In this document: piece by piece, positions 32,846 through 41,293 of the stretch | Layout of the letters: each line of letters opens with the position of its first letter | Position numbering within the stretch: the first letter of the stretch is position 1 | Source of the DNA: Collinsella sp. | GTDB lineage: Bacteria; Actinomycetota; Coriobacteriia; Coriobacteriales; Coriobacteriaceae | NCBI GenBank assembly: GCA_019414205.1 | Contig: DXML01000012.1 | Span: forward strand, 403,987-467,986 | Reading direction: 5' to 3' | Length of the DNA: 64,000 nucleotides | Position numbers and translations under genes: made by a program | Notes under the pieces: generated by a model | What the model was told of the DNA's origin: nothing | What the model saw: only the letters and a program-made list of their open reading frames with translations | The model's database searches: none

Positions 32846-34147
32846 CTAGCGGATATGCGCGGGTTTTCCGCCCCAGTAGAAGCGGCAGAAGGCTCTTTTG
32901 CGCTTTTGGGGTTTGCCTACGAGCTCCATGGTTGCGATGGCTATGTCTTCGGCTGCGTGGGGGCGGCGTAGTACTTCGCCGTTGATGAGCAGTGCCTTGA
33001 GCGACTCAGGATGATCGTGGAGATGACGCAACGTCACGATGAGCTCTCGTGCGGTGGTGACATGCATGCTGGCGCCCATGCCGGTGAGCATGGTGGTGTT
33101 GGCCTTTTCCTGGCCATAGGACTTGCCCAGCAGGATCATCGGCAGGTGTGCGCACAGGCATTCGGTGACGGTGAGTCCGCCCGATTTGAGAATTGCCAGG
33201 TCGCAGCCGTGCATAAGCGCTGCCATATCATCGACATAGTCCAGAACCGTGACGTTTTCGAGCTTCATGGCGTCGAAGAGCGTTTTGAGGCGGGTGGCAT
33301 ATTCGGTGTCTTTGCCCGGCAAAAAGACAAAGTGCATGTCTTCGAAGCTGCGTAGGAAGGGGAGGGTGCGGTCCATCTCCGCGCGAAAGCGAACGTACGG
33401 TTGAGGCAAGCTGGCACCGGCCATTACCAGCACGACGGTCTTCTCGGTGGGGAGGTTGAACTTAGCTAGCTCTTCCTCGCGATCGTAATCCGTGTCGAAT
33501 CCGGCGCGAATAGGAATGCCGGTAATGCGAATCTTTGTCTCGAGCACCTTGCGCGGACGCAGCGTTTCGGCCATAAATTCGTTGGCAACACAGAATAAAT
33601 CGGTGTCCTTGTGGGGCCACCATCCCTCGACTTCGTAGTCGGTCGGTACGCAGATGACCGGATAATCGATACCCGTAATTACGCGGGCGCCCACGGCAAC
33701 ATTGGCTGCTGTGATGTGCGTTGCAACCACGGCTATGGGCCTGCGGCTACGAATATATTCGTTGAAGGCGGGGAACATAATTCGCGACCATGCCGTTCCG
33801 CCACCCCAGAGAAGATGTCCCGTAAGCGTATATCGCCAGGTCAGGTCGTAAATGGGGCGCGTGGCTCCCGTAAAAGAAGCCGCGGTCTTATTGCCGTCGA
33901 ATTTAATACGTCCAAAATCAAGGATATCGAGCACTTCAATCTCAATATCCTCGGGGATGCCATTGGTGCCGCGGATGAGGTCGAATGCCTGCGCTATCGC
34001 ATTTGCGGCGGCCTTGTGGCCCGAGCCAACGGAGGCATGCACGATGGTCACGAGAGGTTTTTGCTGAGCCAGGAGCGTGGTTTGCTCCGATTGGGGAGTG
34101 CTGTGCGTGAGCAGGGGAGCGTCGTCACTCGTCTGCGCCTGGTCCAT
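32846..34147 (-). CDS. MGDG-synthase-type glycosyltransferase
   Basis: This is a 433-residue GT-B glycosyltransferase of the MGDG synthase/UgtP family, which glycosylates diacylglycerol at the membrane. The N-terminal segment HASVGSGHKAAANAIAQAF matches the glycine-rich start of the family. The late nucleotide-sugar site reads LILKSGGLTVTECLCAHLPMIL, shown here in part. ATG 34147 is chosen because AAGGGGAG precedes it; the frame stays open to 34186. About 30 Gln/Thr-rich residues precede the fold. It is divergent from trxB. Acceptor and sugar are not known. Confidence 0.8.
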   Translation of the reverse strand: MDQAQTSDDAPLLTHSTPQSEQTTLLAQQKPLVTIVHASVGSGHKAAANAIAQAFDLIRGTNGIPEDIEIEVLDILDFGRIKFDGNKTAASFTGATRPIYDLTWRYTLTGHLLWGGGTAWSRIMFPAFNEYIRSRRPIAVVATHITAANVAVGARVITGIDYPVICVPTDYEVEGWWPHKDTDLFCVANEFMAETLRPRKVLETKIRITGIPIRAGFDTDYDREEELAKFNLPTEKTVVLVMAGASLPQPYVRFRAEMDRTLPFLRSFEDMHFVFLPGKDTEYATRLKTLFDAMKLENVTVLDYVDDMAALMHGCDLAILKSGGLTVTECLCAHLPMILLGKSYGQEKANTTMLTGMGASMHVTTARELIVTLRHLHDHPESLKALLINGEVLRRPHAAEDIAIATMELVGKPQKRKRAFCRFYWGGKPAHIR

Positions 34148-34265
34148 CGATAACTCCCCTTCAGCTTTGTAATACGGATTTATCATTGTAGTGCATGAGT
34201 GTCACGTTCACGTAAATTTGGGTACGAGCGCAAAGAACGACAACGTTTCGACGAAAGGACGCTTC

Positions 34266-35204
34266 ATGACTACCGATAAGCCGATCGATGTTGCGATTAT
34301 CGGTGGCGGCCCCGCGGGCTATGCTGCCGCCATTTATGCTGCGCGTGCCAACCTGACGACGACCGTGATTGAGCAGGGCATGTCGGGAGGGCAGATCGCC
34401 ACAACCAATGAGGTCGAGAACTATCCGGGTTTCCCGCTCCTGAGTGGCGCCGAACTCGGCGAGCGTTTTCAGCAGCATGCAGAGGGCCTGGGAGCACAGG
34501 TTACATGGAGCATGGTTACGGGTATCGATTACGATGCCGATGCAGCGTTGTTTACGGTGCATCACGATATGGGCGATACGCTGGCCTCGAGCGTTATCGC
34601 TTGCATGGGTGCCACGCCGCGTCCGGCAGGTTTCGCAGGCGAGGATACGTATCGCGGTCGTGGCGTTTCATATTGCGCAACATGTGACGGCATGTTTTTC
34701 CGCGGCAAGCAGGTTTTTGTAATCGGTGGTGGCAATTCGGCATGCGAAGAGGCGCTGTTCCTGTCCGACATTGCCAGCAGTGTGACCATCGTGCTGCGCC
34801 GCGACCAGTTCCGTGCGCCCGATGGTGTTGTTCAGAAAGTACTCGCAAAGGACAATATTACAGTTAGGTACCAAACTAGTATTGTGGAGCTATCGGGCGA
34901 AGCCATGCCAACGACGATTACCTTTAAGGACAATGCATCCGGCGAGACTCATACCGAGTCATTTGAGCCCGGCTCGTTTGGCATCTTTGTCTTTACCGGA
35001 ACGCAGCCCCATACCGAGCTTGTTGAGCATCTAGTCGATCTGGCGCCTGATGGCGGCATTCTGACTGATGAATCCATGGCGACCCGCACGCCAGGTCTAT
35101 TTGCCGCTGGCGATATCCGTTCCAAACGTTTACGCCAGGTTGTGACCGCTGTTTCGGACGGAGCCATAGCAGCAACGAGCGCATACGCGTTTCTCCGTGG
35201 ATAA
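34266..35204 (+). CDS. trxB: Thioredoxin-disulfide reductase
   Basis: This flavoprotein reduces thioredoxin using NADPH. The 312-residue protein has the FAD site GGGPAGYAAAIYAARA near the start, the redox-active CATC pair at about 137-140, the NADPH site GGGNSACEEALFL, and the late FAD motif GLFAAGDIRSKRLRQV. ATG 34266 is preferred because AAAGGAC lies just upstream; the frame is open back to 34191. A strong terminator follows. It is divergent from the glycosyltransferase gene. Confidence 0.95.
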   Translation: MTTDKPIDVAIIGGGPAGYAAAIYAARANLTTTVIEQGMSGGQIATTNEVENYPGFPLLSGAELGERFQQHAEGLGAQVTWSMVTGIDYDADAALFTVHHDMGDTLASSVIACMGATPRPAGFAGEDTYRGRGVSYCATCDGMFFRGKQVFVIGGGNSACEEALFLSDIASSVTIVLRRDQFRAPDGVVQKVLAKDNITVRYQTSIVELSGEAMPTTITFKDNASGETHTESFEPGSFGIFVFTGTQPHTELVEHLVDLAPDGGILTDESMATRTPGLFAAGDIRSKRLRQVVTAVSDGAIAATSAYAFLRG

Positions 35205-35244
35205 GTACGATAATATATCTTATGTAAGGTTGATATCTTTAAAC

Positions 35245-35288
35245 AAAGTGGTTGGGCGGTGCAGCAATGTGCCGTCCAACCACTTTTA
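35245..35288 (+). terminator. Intrinsic terminator after trxB
   Basis: A 15-bp stem with one G-U pair (35245-35259 with 35272-35286) and a 12-base loop ends in TTTT. Confidence 0.88.
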
Positions 35289-35358
35289 CTTTGCGGCAAT
35301 GTGGTATGCAAAACTAGATTACCTAGAATACAATATAGAAAACGAACGGAGGCCTCTT

Positions 35359-35970
35359 ATGAACCACGCTAAACATGTTATCCCGATGTCCGATACATCG
35401 GTCAGCATTAAGCCGGAGGATATTCAGCCGACGGTGCTGCCGGATGCATTTATTCAGTCCGATGTGGTGGGTAAACTCAACGCGTTGAGCCTGCCGCGCT
35501 ATGAACAGCTGCCCAATGTAACGCTCTATCGCGATCAGGTTATTGAATATGTTGCGCTGTGGATGAAGCCGCTTTCGATTTGCGTAGAGCAGCCCGTTAT
35601 CACGCCATCGATGATCAATAACTACGTGAAGGTTGGCCTCGTTCCTGCTCCGGTTAAAAAGCAGTATGGCCGTGAGCAGATTGCGCGTCTCATCGCCATT
35701 TGTATCTTTAAGCAGGTGCTGCCCATCGCTGCGGTTCAGGCGCTCTTTAATATTCAGCGCTTGAGCTACGACGCTCCGACGGCTTTCGATTATGTGGTCG
35801 ATCAGCTCGAGGCATCGATTCGTGCGGCGTTTTCCGTTGAGCAGACTCCCGTGCCCGATACCGCACATCAGGTTACGCGTGAGTCGTTGCTCGTACGCAG
35901 TGCTGTATCGTCCTTCGTTTCGAAGGCATACCTGATGAGCTACCTTAAGTTCAATGGGTTTAATAGCTAA
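35359..35970 (+). CDS. DUF1836 protein (MerR-like fold)
   Basis: This 203-residue protein contains a DUF1836 domain, recognised by LPRYEQLPNVTLYRDQVIEY and TPSMINNYVKVGLVPAPVKKQYGREQIARL (in part). The second segment reads like a MerR-type helix-turn-helix, so DNA binding is plausible but not shown. ATG 35359 is chosen because GGAGG at 35348-35352 precedes it; the frame extends to 35197 only across the trxB terminator. It is flanked by the trxB terminator and a bidirectional terminator, so it stands alone. Confidence 0.8.
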   Translation: MNHAKHVIPMSDTSVSIKPEDIQPTVLPDAFIQSDVVGKLNALSLPRYEQLPNVTLYRDQVIEYVALWMKPLSICVEQPVITPSMINNYVKVGLVPAPVKKQYGREQIARLIAICIFKQVLPIAAVQALFNIQRLSYDAPTAFDYVVDQLEASIRAAFSVEQTPVPDTAHQVTRESLLVRSAVSSFVSKAYLMSYLKFNGFNS

Positions 35971-35984
35971 CCGAGGTATAAGAT

Positions 35985-36021
35985 GGGCGGGATAAAGAGC
36001 CACTGGCCCGTTATCCCGCCC
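35985..36021. terminator. Bidirectional terminator between DUF1836 and degV genes
   Basis: An 11-bp perfect stem (GGGCGGGATAA with TTATCCCGCCC) lies between two convergent genes. The loop is 15 bases; neither side has a strong T-run. Confidence 0.7.
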
Positions 36022-36042
36022 GCGCGTTTGTCTAGTTGGACA

Positions 36043-36909
36043 TTATCGGCCCGAAGCCACGCCCATGCCGTAGCCGATAATAAGACCGTGCATCTCGGCA
36101 TAATATGAATCTAGCCCATTACAGGGCATGATGATGGTCTTAGAGCCGGGCCAGTGTTCCGCAATGCGGCTGGCAAGTGCCTGGGCGCCCGTCTCATTCT
36201 CGACATGGTCGATAACGACCTCGCCGCCGGTAAAGCCCTCGGCCTCCATGGTATAGACAATCTTGCCAAGCATCTTCTTTTCGCCACGGGTGTGACCAAC
36301 GAGCTTAATCTCTCCCGCCTCGCTTGCTGTGCCTAAAACTCGAATGTTGAGTTTATTGGCGATGACCCCGGCCGCTTTGGGGATACGTCCGGCCTTGGCG
36401 AGATTTTCGTAATTGCACAGGCTAAAGAGGATTTTGCTGTTTTGCTCGAGGCTATCGAAGTAAGCGCAGGCGTCCTCAAAGGAAACGTCCGGGTTACTTG
36501 CAAGATAGCGATCGAACAGCAGGAAGATTAGATCCATTTTGCCACCTGCGGCTCGCGAGTTAACCAAATGAATCTGACGGTTGGGTTCCTCGGTAAGCAC
36601 CATGTCACGTGCGGTGGCTGCGGCATTGTAGCTTCCCGAGACGCCCTCGGAGATGGGCATGCAAATCGTCTTGTCGGCAAGCTTAAAAAGCTCAGCCCAC
36701 TCACCCACACTCGGGCAGGCGCTCGAAGAAGCGCTCGACTCCGCCTGCACGGTGCAATTGAGCTCGTGAACGTCGAGCGTGAGGTCATCGACAAACTCGC
36801 GCTCCCCCACTCGGATCTTTAGGGGTGCAAATGCAAAGGTGGTATGAGGTGCGGTTGGTTGCCAATCGCGAAGATTGCAGCTCGAATCGGAGATAAGTGC
36901 CCAGCTCAT
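36043..36909 (-). CDS. DegV-family fatty-acid-binding protein
   Basis: This is a 288-residue DegV-family protein. These proteins bind a fatty acid and, in Gram-positive bacteria, FakB members present it to the kinase FakA for phospholipid synthesis. The start ALISDSSCNL, the central ISEGVSGSYNAA, and LVNSRAAGGKMDLI are family features. No fakA gene is in this window. AAAGGACC precedes ATG 36909. A perfect -10 hexamer TATAAT on the - strand lies at 36939-36944. Confidence 0.88.
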   Translation of the reverse strand: MSWALISDSSCNLRDWQPTAPHTTFAFAPLKIRVGEREFVDDLTLDVHELNCTVQAESSASSSACPSVGEWAELFKLADKTICMPISEGVSGSYNAAATARDMVLTEEPNRQIHLVNSRAAGGKMDLIFLLFDRYLASNPDVSFEDACAYFDSLEQNSKILFSLCNYENLAKAGRIPKAAGVIANKLNIRVLGTASEAGEIKLVGHTRGEKKMLGKIVYTMEAEGFTGGEVVIDHVENETGAQALASRIAEHWPGSKTIIMPCNGLDSYYAEMHGLIIGYGMGVASGR

Positions 36910-36938
36910 TGAGGGTCCTTTCTATTTGTTCCTCAACA

Positions 36939-36994
36939 ATTATAGCCATCTTTTAGATCGATTGGACGGCTATCTAGTTTTGAATACTAGATAG
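36939..36994 (-). promoter_or_regulatory. degV promoter region with upstream hairpin
   Basis: TATAAT on the - strand at 36944-36939 lies 30 bases before the start codon. The -35 is weak. Upstream is an 8-bp inverted repeat CTATCTAG/CTAGATAG (36970-36977 and 36987-36994), a possible operator. Confidence 0.5.
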
Positions 36995-37023
36995 TCTCCT
37001 AATCTTAAGGCAAACTGTAGGGG

Positions 37024-37063
37024 CAAAAAGAATGGGCCTCGTGACTCAAGATCGCGAGGCCCA
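37024..37063 (-). terminator. Intrinsic terminator after the NlpC/P60 gene
   Basis: Read on the - strand, a 9-bp stem TGGGCCTCG/CGAGGCCCA (37033-37041 and 37055-37063) is followed by TTCTTTTT. It ends transcription of the hydrolase gene. Confidence 0.85.
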
Positions 37064-37087
37064 CGTTCGTTCGCTGTAGTAATAATA

Positions 37088-38206
37088 TTAGTAGCGTACG
37101 AAGATGTAGTTGTTGTTCATACCGGCTGCGACGGAGCTGATGATTACGCCCGTGCTGTAGTCGGAAGCATGGATCATCTGGCCGTTACCGATGTAGATGC
37201 CGGTGTGATAAGAGTTAACTACGACGTCGCCGGGCTGTGGATCGGACACACGAGCCCAGCCCATAAAGTCACCAGTGGTGCCCAGGCGGCAGTAACGACC
37301 CGTGAGGCAGTAGCTCACAAAGCCGGAGCAGTCAAAGCTGTTCGGTCCAATACCGCCCCAGGAGTAAGCACAACCAAGCTTGCTATAGGCACGCGAAACA
37401 ACGGAGCCGCCGTCAACCGATTGGCTCGGCGCAGAAGGGGTCGGAGCCGGAGGGGGCGTCGAAGGCTGCGGCGTAGGGGCAGGAGCCGGAGCGGGTGCAG
37501 GCGTGTTGCCGCCGTTGTTGGTCGTACCGCCACCATTGTTGGTGTTCTCGGTCGTGCCAGCGGTCTCGGTGTTCACCGTGGCCTTCTCGGCAGTGCTGGC
37601 GTTGATACCGGCCTGCAGTGCGGCGTTCGCCTCAGCTTCGGCGGCAAGCTCGGCTTGCAGTTGCGAGTCCAGAGAGTTCACAACGTTCTGAGCCTCGGCC
37701 TGCTGAGCGTTGAGCTCGTCGACCTTCTTTTGCGTGGCGGCGACGTTCTTCTCCTGCTCGGCCTGCTTGTCGGTAAGCTCCTGCTTAAGCTCCTTGACCT
37801 CTTGGATGGTCTGAGCCTGTTTGTCGGAAACCTTGCCGTAGTAGAACAGACGGTTGAGCATGTCGCTCAGGTCATCGACGCCCGTCAGTACCTGGAGCAA
37901 ACTCAGACCGCCGGTCTTGTACTCACCTGCAACGTAGTTAGAGAGCTTGGCCTGGCCATCGGCGATCTCCTGCTGCTTTTGCGTGATTTCGCCAGCGGTC
38001 TGGTCGAGCGCCTGCGTTTGAGTAGCGAGCTCGTCGTAGATCTGCTGGGTTTGTGTGCCGATCTGCTCGAGTTTTGTACGAGCAGCGGCAAGGTCGGATG
38101 CGGTATCGGCATAGGCAGGAGCCGCGAGGCCCAGGCCCAAAACACAAGCGAGGGTTGCCGTAGCGGCGCAGCGTGCCATGTTTTTGTGCGTGTTTGCTGT
38201 GCGCAT
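37088..38206 (-). CDS. Secreted NlpC/P60 peptidoglycan hydrolase
   Basis: The 372-residue protein has a signal peptide (ending GLAAPAYADT) and a coiled-coil domain of about residues 35-195 like that of RipA/PcsB-type hydrolases. A Thr/Asn-rich and then Pro/Ala/Thr-rich linker follows, and then a C-terminal NlpC/P60 domain. The catalytic Cys is in FDCSGFVSYC and the His in YHTGIYIGNG, with a later MIHASD. It should cut peptide bridges in the cell wall, probably for septum splitting; the target bond is not shown. GGAAAGGAAG precedes ATG 38206. It has its own terminator. Confidence 0.9.
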   Translation of the reverse strand: MRTANTHKNMARCAATATLACVLGLGLAAPAYADTASDLAAARTKLEQIGTQTQQIYDELATQTQALDQTAGEITQKQQEIADGQAKLSNYVAGEYKTGGLSLLQVLTGVDDLSDMLNRLFYYGKVSDKQAQTIQEVKELKQELTDKQAEQEKNVAATQKKVDELNAQQAEAQNVVNSLDSQLQAELAAEAEANAALQAGINASTAEKATVNTETAGTTENTNNGGGTTNNGGNTPAPAPAPAPTPQPSTPPPAPTPSAPSQSVDGGSVVSRAYSKLGCAYSWGGIGPNSFDCSGFVSYCLTGRYCRLGTTGDFMGWARVSDPQPGDVVVNSYHTGIYIGNGQMIHASDYSTGVIISSVAAGMNNNYIFVRY

Positions 38207-38238
38207 GGAGCTTCCTTTCCGGTATCTAAGGGTAGCGG

Positions 38239-38769
38239 CTAGTCCACCGTTACCAGGCTAAAGAGCTCAACGTCCTCGTTAGAAGGCGTGAGCTTCTCGC
38301 GCGGGTTAAGAAACGCAAGCTCGAGGATACAACCATAACCTACAAGCTTTGCGCCCATATCTCGCACCAGTTTACCTGTTGCCTCGACGGTTCCGCCCGT
38401 CGCGATCAAGTCGTCCAGAATCAACACGGTATCTTTAGAGGTAACGGCATCGGCGTGAATCTCGATGGAGTCGGTGCCGTATTCGAGCTCGTAGCTCTCG
38501 CTCACCGTCTTCCGCGGCAGCTTGCCCGGCTTGCGTGCGGGCACAAAGCCAGCGCCCAAGGCGACGGCCACGGGCACGCCGACCATAAAGCCGCGGGCCT
38601 CGGGACCCACAACCTTGGTGATACCCATGCCGGCAAAATGCTCGGCCAGGGCATCTACCATGGCCTTTAGTGCCTCGGGATTACCAAAGAGCGGCGTGAT
38701 GTCCTTAAAGACGACTCCGGGCTCGGGATAGTCGGGGATGTCGACGATTTGAGATTCGAAGTCGTACAT
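38239..38769 (-). CDS. apt: Adenine phosphoribosyltransferase
   Basis: Apt salvages adenine to AMP using PRPP. The 176-residue protein has the Apt start IVDIPDYPEPGVVFKDITPL, the segment VGPEARGFMVGVPVA, and the PRPP-binding site TVLILDDLIATGGTVEA. ATG 38769 is chosen because AAAGG precedes it and MYDFESQIV is a usual start; the frame opens 5 residues earlier. It lies between the NlpC gene and ftsR on the same strand. Confidence 0.95.
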   Translation of the reverse strand: MYDFESQIVDIPDYPEPGVVFKDITPLFGNPEALKAMVDALAEHFAGMGITKVVGPEARGFMVGVPVAVALGAGFVPARKPGKLPRKTVSESYELEYGTDSIEIHADAVTSKDTVLILDDLIATGGTVEATGKLVRDMGAKLVGYGCILELAFLNPREKLTPSNEDVELFSLVTVD

Positions 38770-38809
38770 TGCATGACCTTTCAATGGGTTGCCGAAATAT
38801 CAACAGCGG

Positions 38810-39688
38810 TTATTTGCCCGCGGTGACGGTGCCGGATTGCGAAGGGGCGACGACCTTGAGCGGCTTTACGAGAGAATCCTCGTGCGAAGCCGGCGCGGCA
38901 GTTTCTTCGTTTTTGGCCTTGGTGGACTCGGAGCGAGCGATTTCCTCATCGAGTGCATCGATGTCGGCGTCCTCGACCACGGCGTTGAGCGACTCAAAAA
39001 CGCGGTTCTTGAGCAGCGCGGTGTGCACGCCCTCCGTCAGGTCGTGAAGCTTCTTAAACGCACGCTCGAGCTTGGCGTCGCGCTCGTCATCGGAGGTATC
39101 CATGCCGAGCATGCTCACGAGCACCTGCTCAAACATCGAGGATTCGCGGTTGGCGGAAGACACGTACTGACGCAGGTTGCGCGGCTCAATGTGAAAGCGC
39201 GACAGCTCGGAGCAGTAGCGGATGATTGGAAAATCGCGACCATCGACGAGCTCACGATTCTGCGGACTCTTGATGATGCGAATGAGGTCGTTCTCGGCGA
39301 GCGAGCGGATAAACGAAATCTCGACGCCCAACATATCGGGAATGGTCTCGATGGGATGCAGCTTTTGTTTAGTCTCCTTGGGCTCCGTCTTGAGCGGAAC
39401 ATCGGACAGTAAGCCCACCTCGTAGGCGAGCGTTGACAGGTCCGTGGCGTTCTCCAAGCGCTGCTTAATCACGTTGAGCGGCATATAGCGGGTCTTCTGC
39501 AGGTGCAGGATGACCTCCAGGCGGTCAACGTCCTCCTTGGAGTACTGACGGTATCCCTTAGGCGTACGATGAGGGGTAATGAGCCCCTCATCCTCTAGAA
39601 ATCTAATTTTTGAGTTCGAAAGATCGGGGTATGCGCCTCGAAGAAGGTTGACGACTTGGCCGATACTCAAATAGTTGCGTTCGGCCAT
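38810..39688 (-). CDS. ftsR: MerR-family regulator FtsR
   Basis: The 292-residue protein has an N-terminal MerR winged helix (YLSIGQVVNLLRGAYPDLSNSKIRFLEDEGLI, in part, then RTPKGYRQYSKEDVDRLEVIL). In actinobacteria FtsR is the MerR-type regulator encoded next to the FHA protein GarA and linked to ftsZ expression. Here the FHA gene ends 3 bases upstream, as in that arrangement. The second half is helical, with no metal or drug-binding pattern visible. The tail is Lys/Ala/Ser-rich. Identity relies on context as well as sequence. Confidence 0.8.
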   Translation of the reverse strand: MAERNYLSIGQVVNLLRGAYPDLSNSKIRFLEDEGLITPHRTPKGYRQYSKEDVDRLEVILHLQKTRYMPLNVIKQRLENATDLSTLAYEVGLLSDVPLKTEPKETKQKLHPIETIPDMLGVEISFIRSLAENDLIRIIKSPQNRELVDGRDFPIIRYCSELSRFHIEPRNLRQYVSSANRESSMFEQVLVSMLGMDTSDDERDAKLERAFKKLHDLTEGVHTALLKNRVFESLNAVVEDADIDALDEEIARSESTKAKNEETAAPASHEDSLVKPLKVVAPSQSGTVTAGK

Positions 39689-39691
39689 GCC

Positions 39692-40126
39692 CTACTCACC
39701 GGTTTCGATGCGCTCCGGCGTGCTCTCGTGGTAGATGAGCGTAAACGTACCGATCTGGACGGATGAACCATCGTGCAGCGGGGCTGCATTGACGATGGCG
39801 CCATCGACCCACGTGCCGTTGAGCGAGCCCAGGTCCTCGATGCGGGCACCCAGGCCCTCGCGGATAATGCGCGCGTGGCTGCGCGAAACGGTCATGTCAT
39901 TGAGAAAGATACCGTTCGCAGGATCGCGGCCGATGGTGGTCACGTCGTCCTCGAGCTCAAAGGCGGCACCAGTCTGCGGACCCTTGACGATGGACAGAAC
40001 GGGGGCGGTGATGCGCACGTTGGCCATGAGGTCGGGAACGGTGACGTCGCTTGAAGGCACGCGGAATACGCAGGTAGCGTCAGCAGTCTTATCATTCTGA
40101 GGCATATTGTTAACCATGTTGTCCAT
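39692..40126 (-). CDS. garA: FHA-domain protein GarA
   Basis: GarA-type proteins bind phosphothreonine through an FHA domain and control 2-oxoglutarate metabolism. The 144-residue protein has about 45 N-terminal residues and then the FHA domain (TTIGRDPANGIFLNDMTVSRSHARI, in part, ending SLNGTWVDG). The N-terminal segment lacks an obvious ETTSV-like phosphorylation motif, though it contains Thr and Ser, so the kinase-regulated switch of GarA is not confirmed. ATG 40126 follows AGGGG. It precedes ftsR in the same direction. Confidence 0.82.
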   Translation of the reverse strand: MDNMVNNMPQNDKTADATCVFRVPSSDVTVPDLMANVRITAPVLSIVKGPQTGAAFELEDDVTTIGRDPANGIFLNDMTVSRSHARIIREGLGARIEDLGSLNGTWVDGAIVNAAPLHDGSSVQIGTFTLIYHESTPERIETGE

Positions 40127-40192
40127 GACAACCCCTAACTTATCGCGGACGAGCCGCAAATAATGAACCGTACGTAATCATACCCCAACGAA

Positions 40193-40897
40193 TCAGTCTT
40201 CGATTTCGGGGTTCAGAAAGTCGATGTCCTCGTCCTCGGGATGCGCGAGAGCCTGTTTAATGGCCGCTCCGCCCTTAATGGAGTAGATGACAGCGGTGAG
40301 CATGGAGAAGATCACGCCGCCATACACAAAGAAGATGCCGAGGGGCACCGAGCTTCCGTTGAGACCCGGGAAGGCCGCGAGAGTCGGAGGTAAAAGGTGC
40401 AGGCCGTCAATAACGGGGAACCCGAGCAGCATGAGTGAGAAGCCGGTCATGAGCAGCGCGGTGGCAATCTTTCCGGGGAAGACGACATCGATGGGGCGAC
40501 GATGATAATGACGCACGATAAGCGTTCCGATGCCCAGATAGATGTCGCGGCCAATAATGAGCACGCAGACCCAGATGGGCAGCTCTCCGCGGACCACCAG
40601 CCCAAGTACGCCGGTGAACAGCAGCGCACGGTCACAAATGGGATCCATGACCTTGCCGAGCCACGAGACCGTCTTAGTCATGCGGGCGATCTGACCGTCC
40701 ATCCAGTCGGTGGAGGCGGCAACGGCGTAGATAACAATGGCGATGACGCGGTTGTTATCCGTCACAAACAGGTACAGAAATACCAGGGTGAGGATCAGGC
40801 GCGTAAAGGTGATGAAATTGGAGATCGTAAAGATCTTATTCGACGGGTAATCGGAAGTGCCGATAAGCTCCTTTTTGATCTTCTTTTTGATGCCCAC
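40193..40897 (-). CDS. CDP-alcohol phosphatidyltransferase
   Basis: This is a second CDP-alcohol phosphotransferase-family membrane enzyme of 234 residues. It has five or six helices and the motif DGQIARMTKTVSWLGKVMDP followed by CDR. It lies before garA and ftsR on the same strand. It could make cardiolipin, phosphatidylinositol phosphate or phosphatidylglycerol phosphate; the sequence does not decide. GTG 40897 is chosen because GGGGGAG is spaced 5 bases upstream; the frame is open to 40987 but that part shows no conservation. The pgsA assignment is left to the gene at 19327. Confidence 0.78.
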   Translation of the reverse strand: MGIKKKIKKELIGTSDYPSNKIFTISNFITFTRLILTLVFLYLFVTDNNRVIAIVIYAVAASTDWMDGQIARMTKTVSWLGKVMDPICDRALLFTGVLGLVVRGELPIWVCVLIIGRDIYLGIGTLIVRHYHRRPIDVVFPGKIATALLMTGFSLMLLGFPVIDGLHLLPPTLAAFPGLNGSSVPLGIFFVYGGVIFSMLTAVIYSIKGGAAIKQALAHPEDEDIDFLNPEIED

Positions 40898-41293
40898 AGG
40901 ACTCCCCCGCTGGTTAACGACAAAACTTTCGCTACTATACCCGTTCCGGCGATGTCTATCCAGCGTAAGCATAGAGAGTCCAGACATGAGGAAGGCGCTT
41001 TTGGGCGCCGGTGGATTTCACATTCGTGTACATCAGCCTCCAAACATGCCGAAAAATGTCGGTTTTGGAGGGTGATGTACACGTTTTGATTCGGTGATTA
41101 CATCGATCGGGAAAGTTGTTGCCTTAAGCAAATTAATCATGATGTGCGGGTCGAGAAGGGTTGGCGCCAAAAGAACCCAACGGCCGTTATGGCTTCGTTA
41201 GAAACGCGCCCCACCATGGATGGTGAACCCGAAAGGTAAGGCGTGCGGGCACGGTGACTCGGCCCGCGCTCCCGGAAGAGAAAGGATAAACCC
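40898..41293. other. Non-coding stretch between the phosphatidyltransferase and ABC transporter genes
   Basis: It holds one long hairpin (41025-41083) and otherwise moderate-G+C sequence with no supported gene. It marks the switch from ordinary chromosome to the very G+C-rich transporter block. No clear promoter for the transporter is seen; GAGAAAGGA is the ribosome-binding site at its end. Confidence 0.65.
41025..41083. repeat. Long imperfect palindrome upstream of the ABC transporter genes
   Basis: Arms 41025-41044 and 41064-41083 pair at 19 of 20 positions (CGTGTACATCA, one mismatch, CCTCCAAA). Inside is a small CCGA/TCGG hairpin. TTTT follows on the + strand, so it could act as a terminator. 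Confidence 0.85.
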
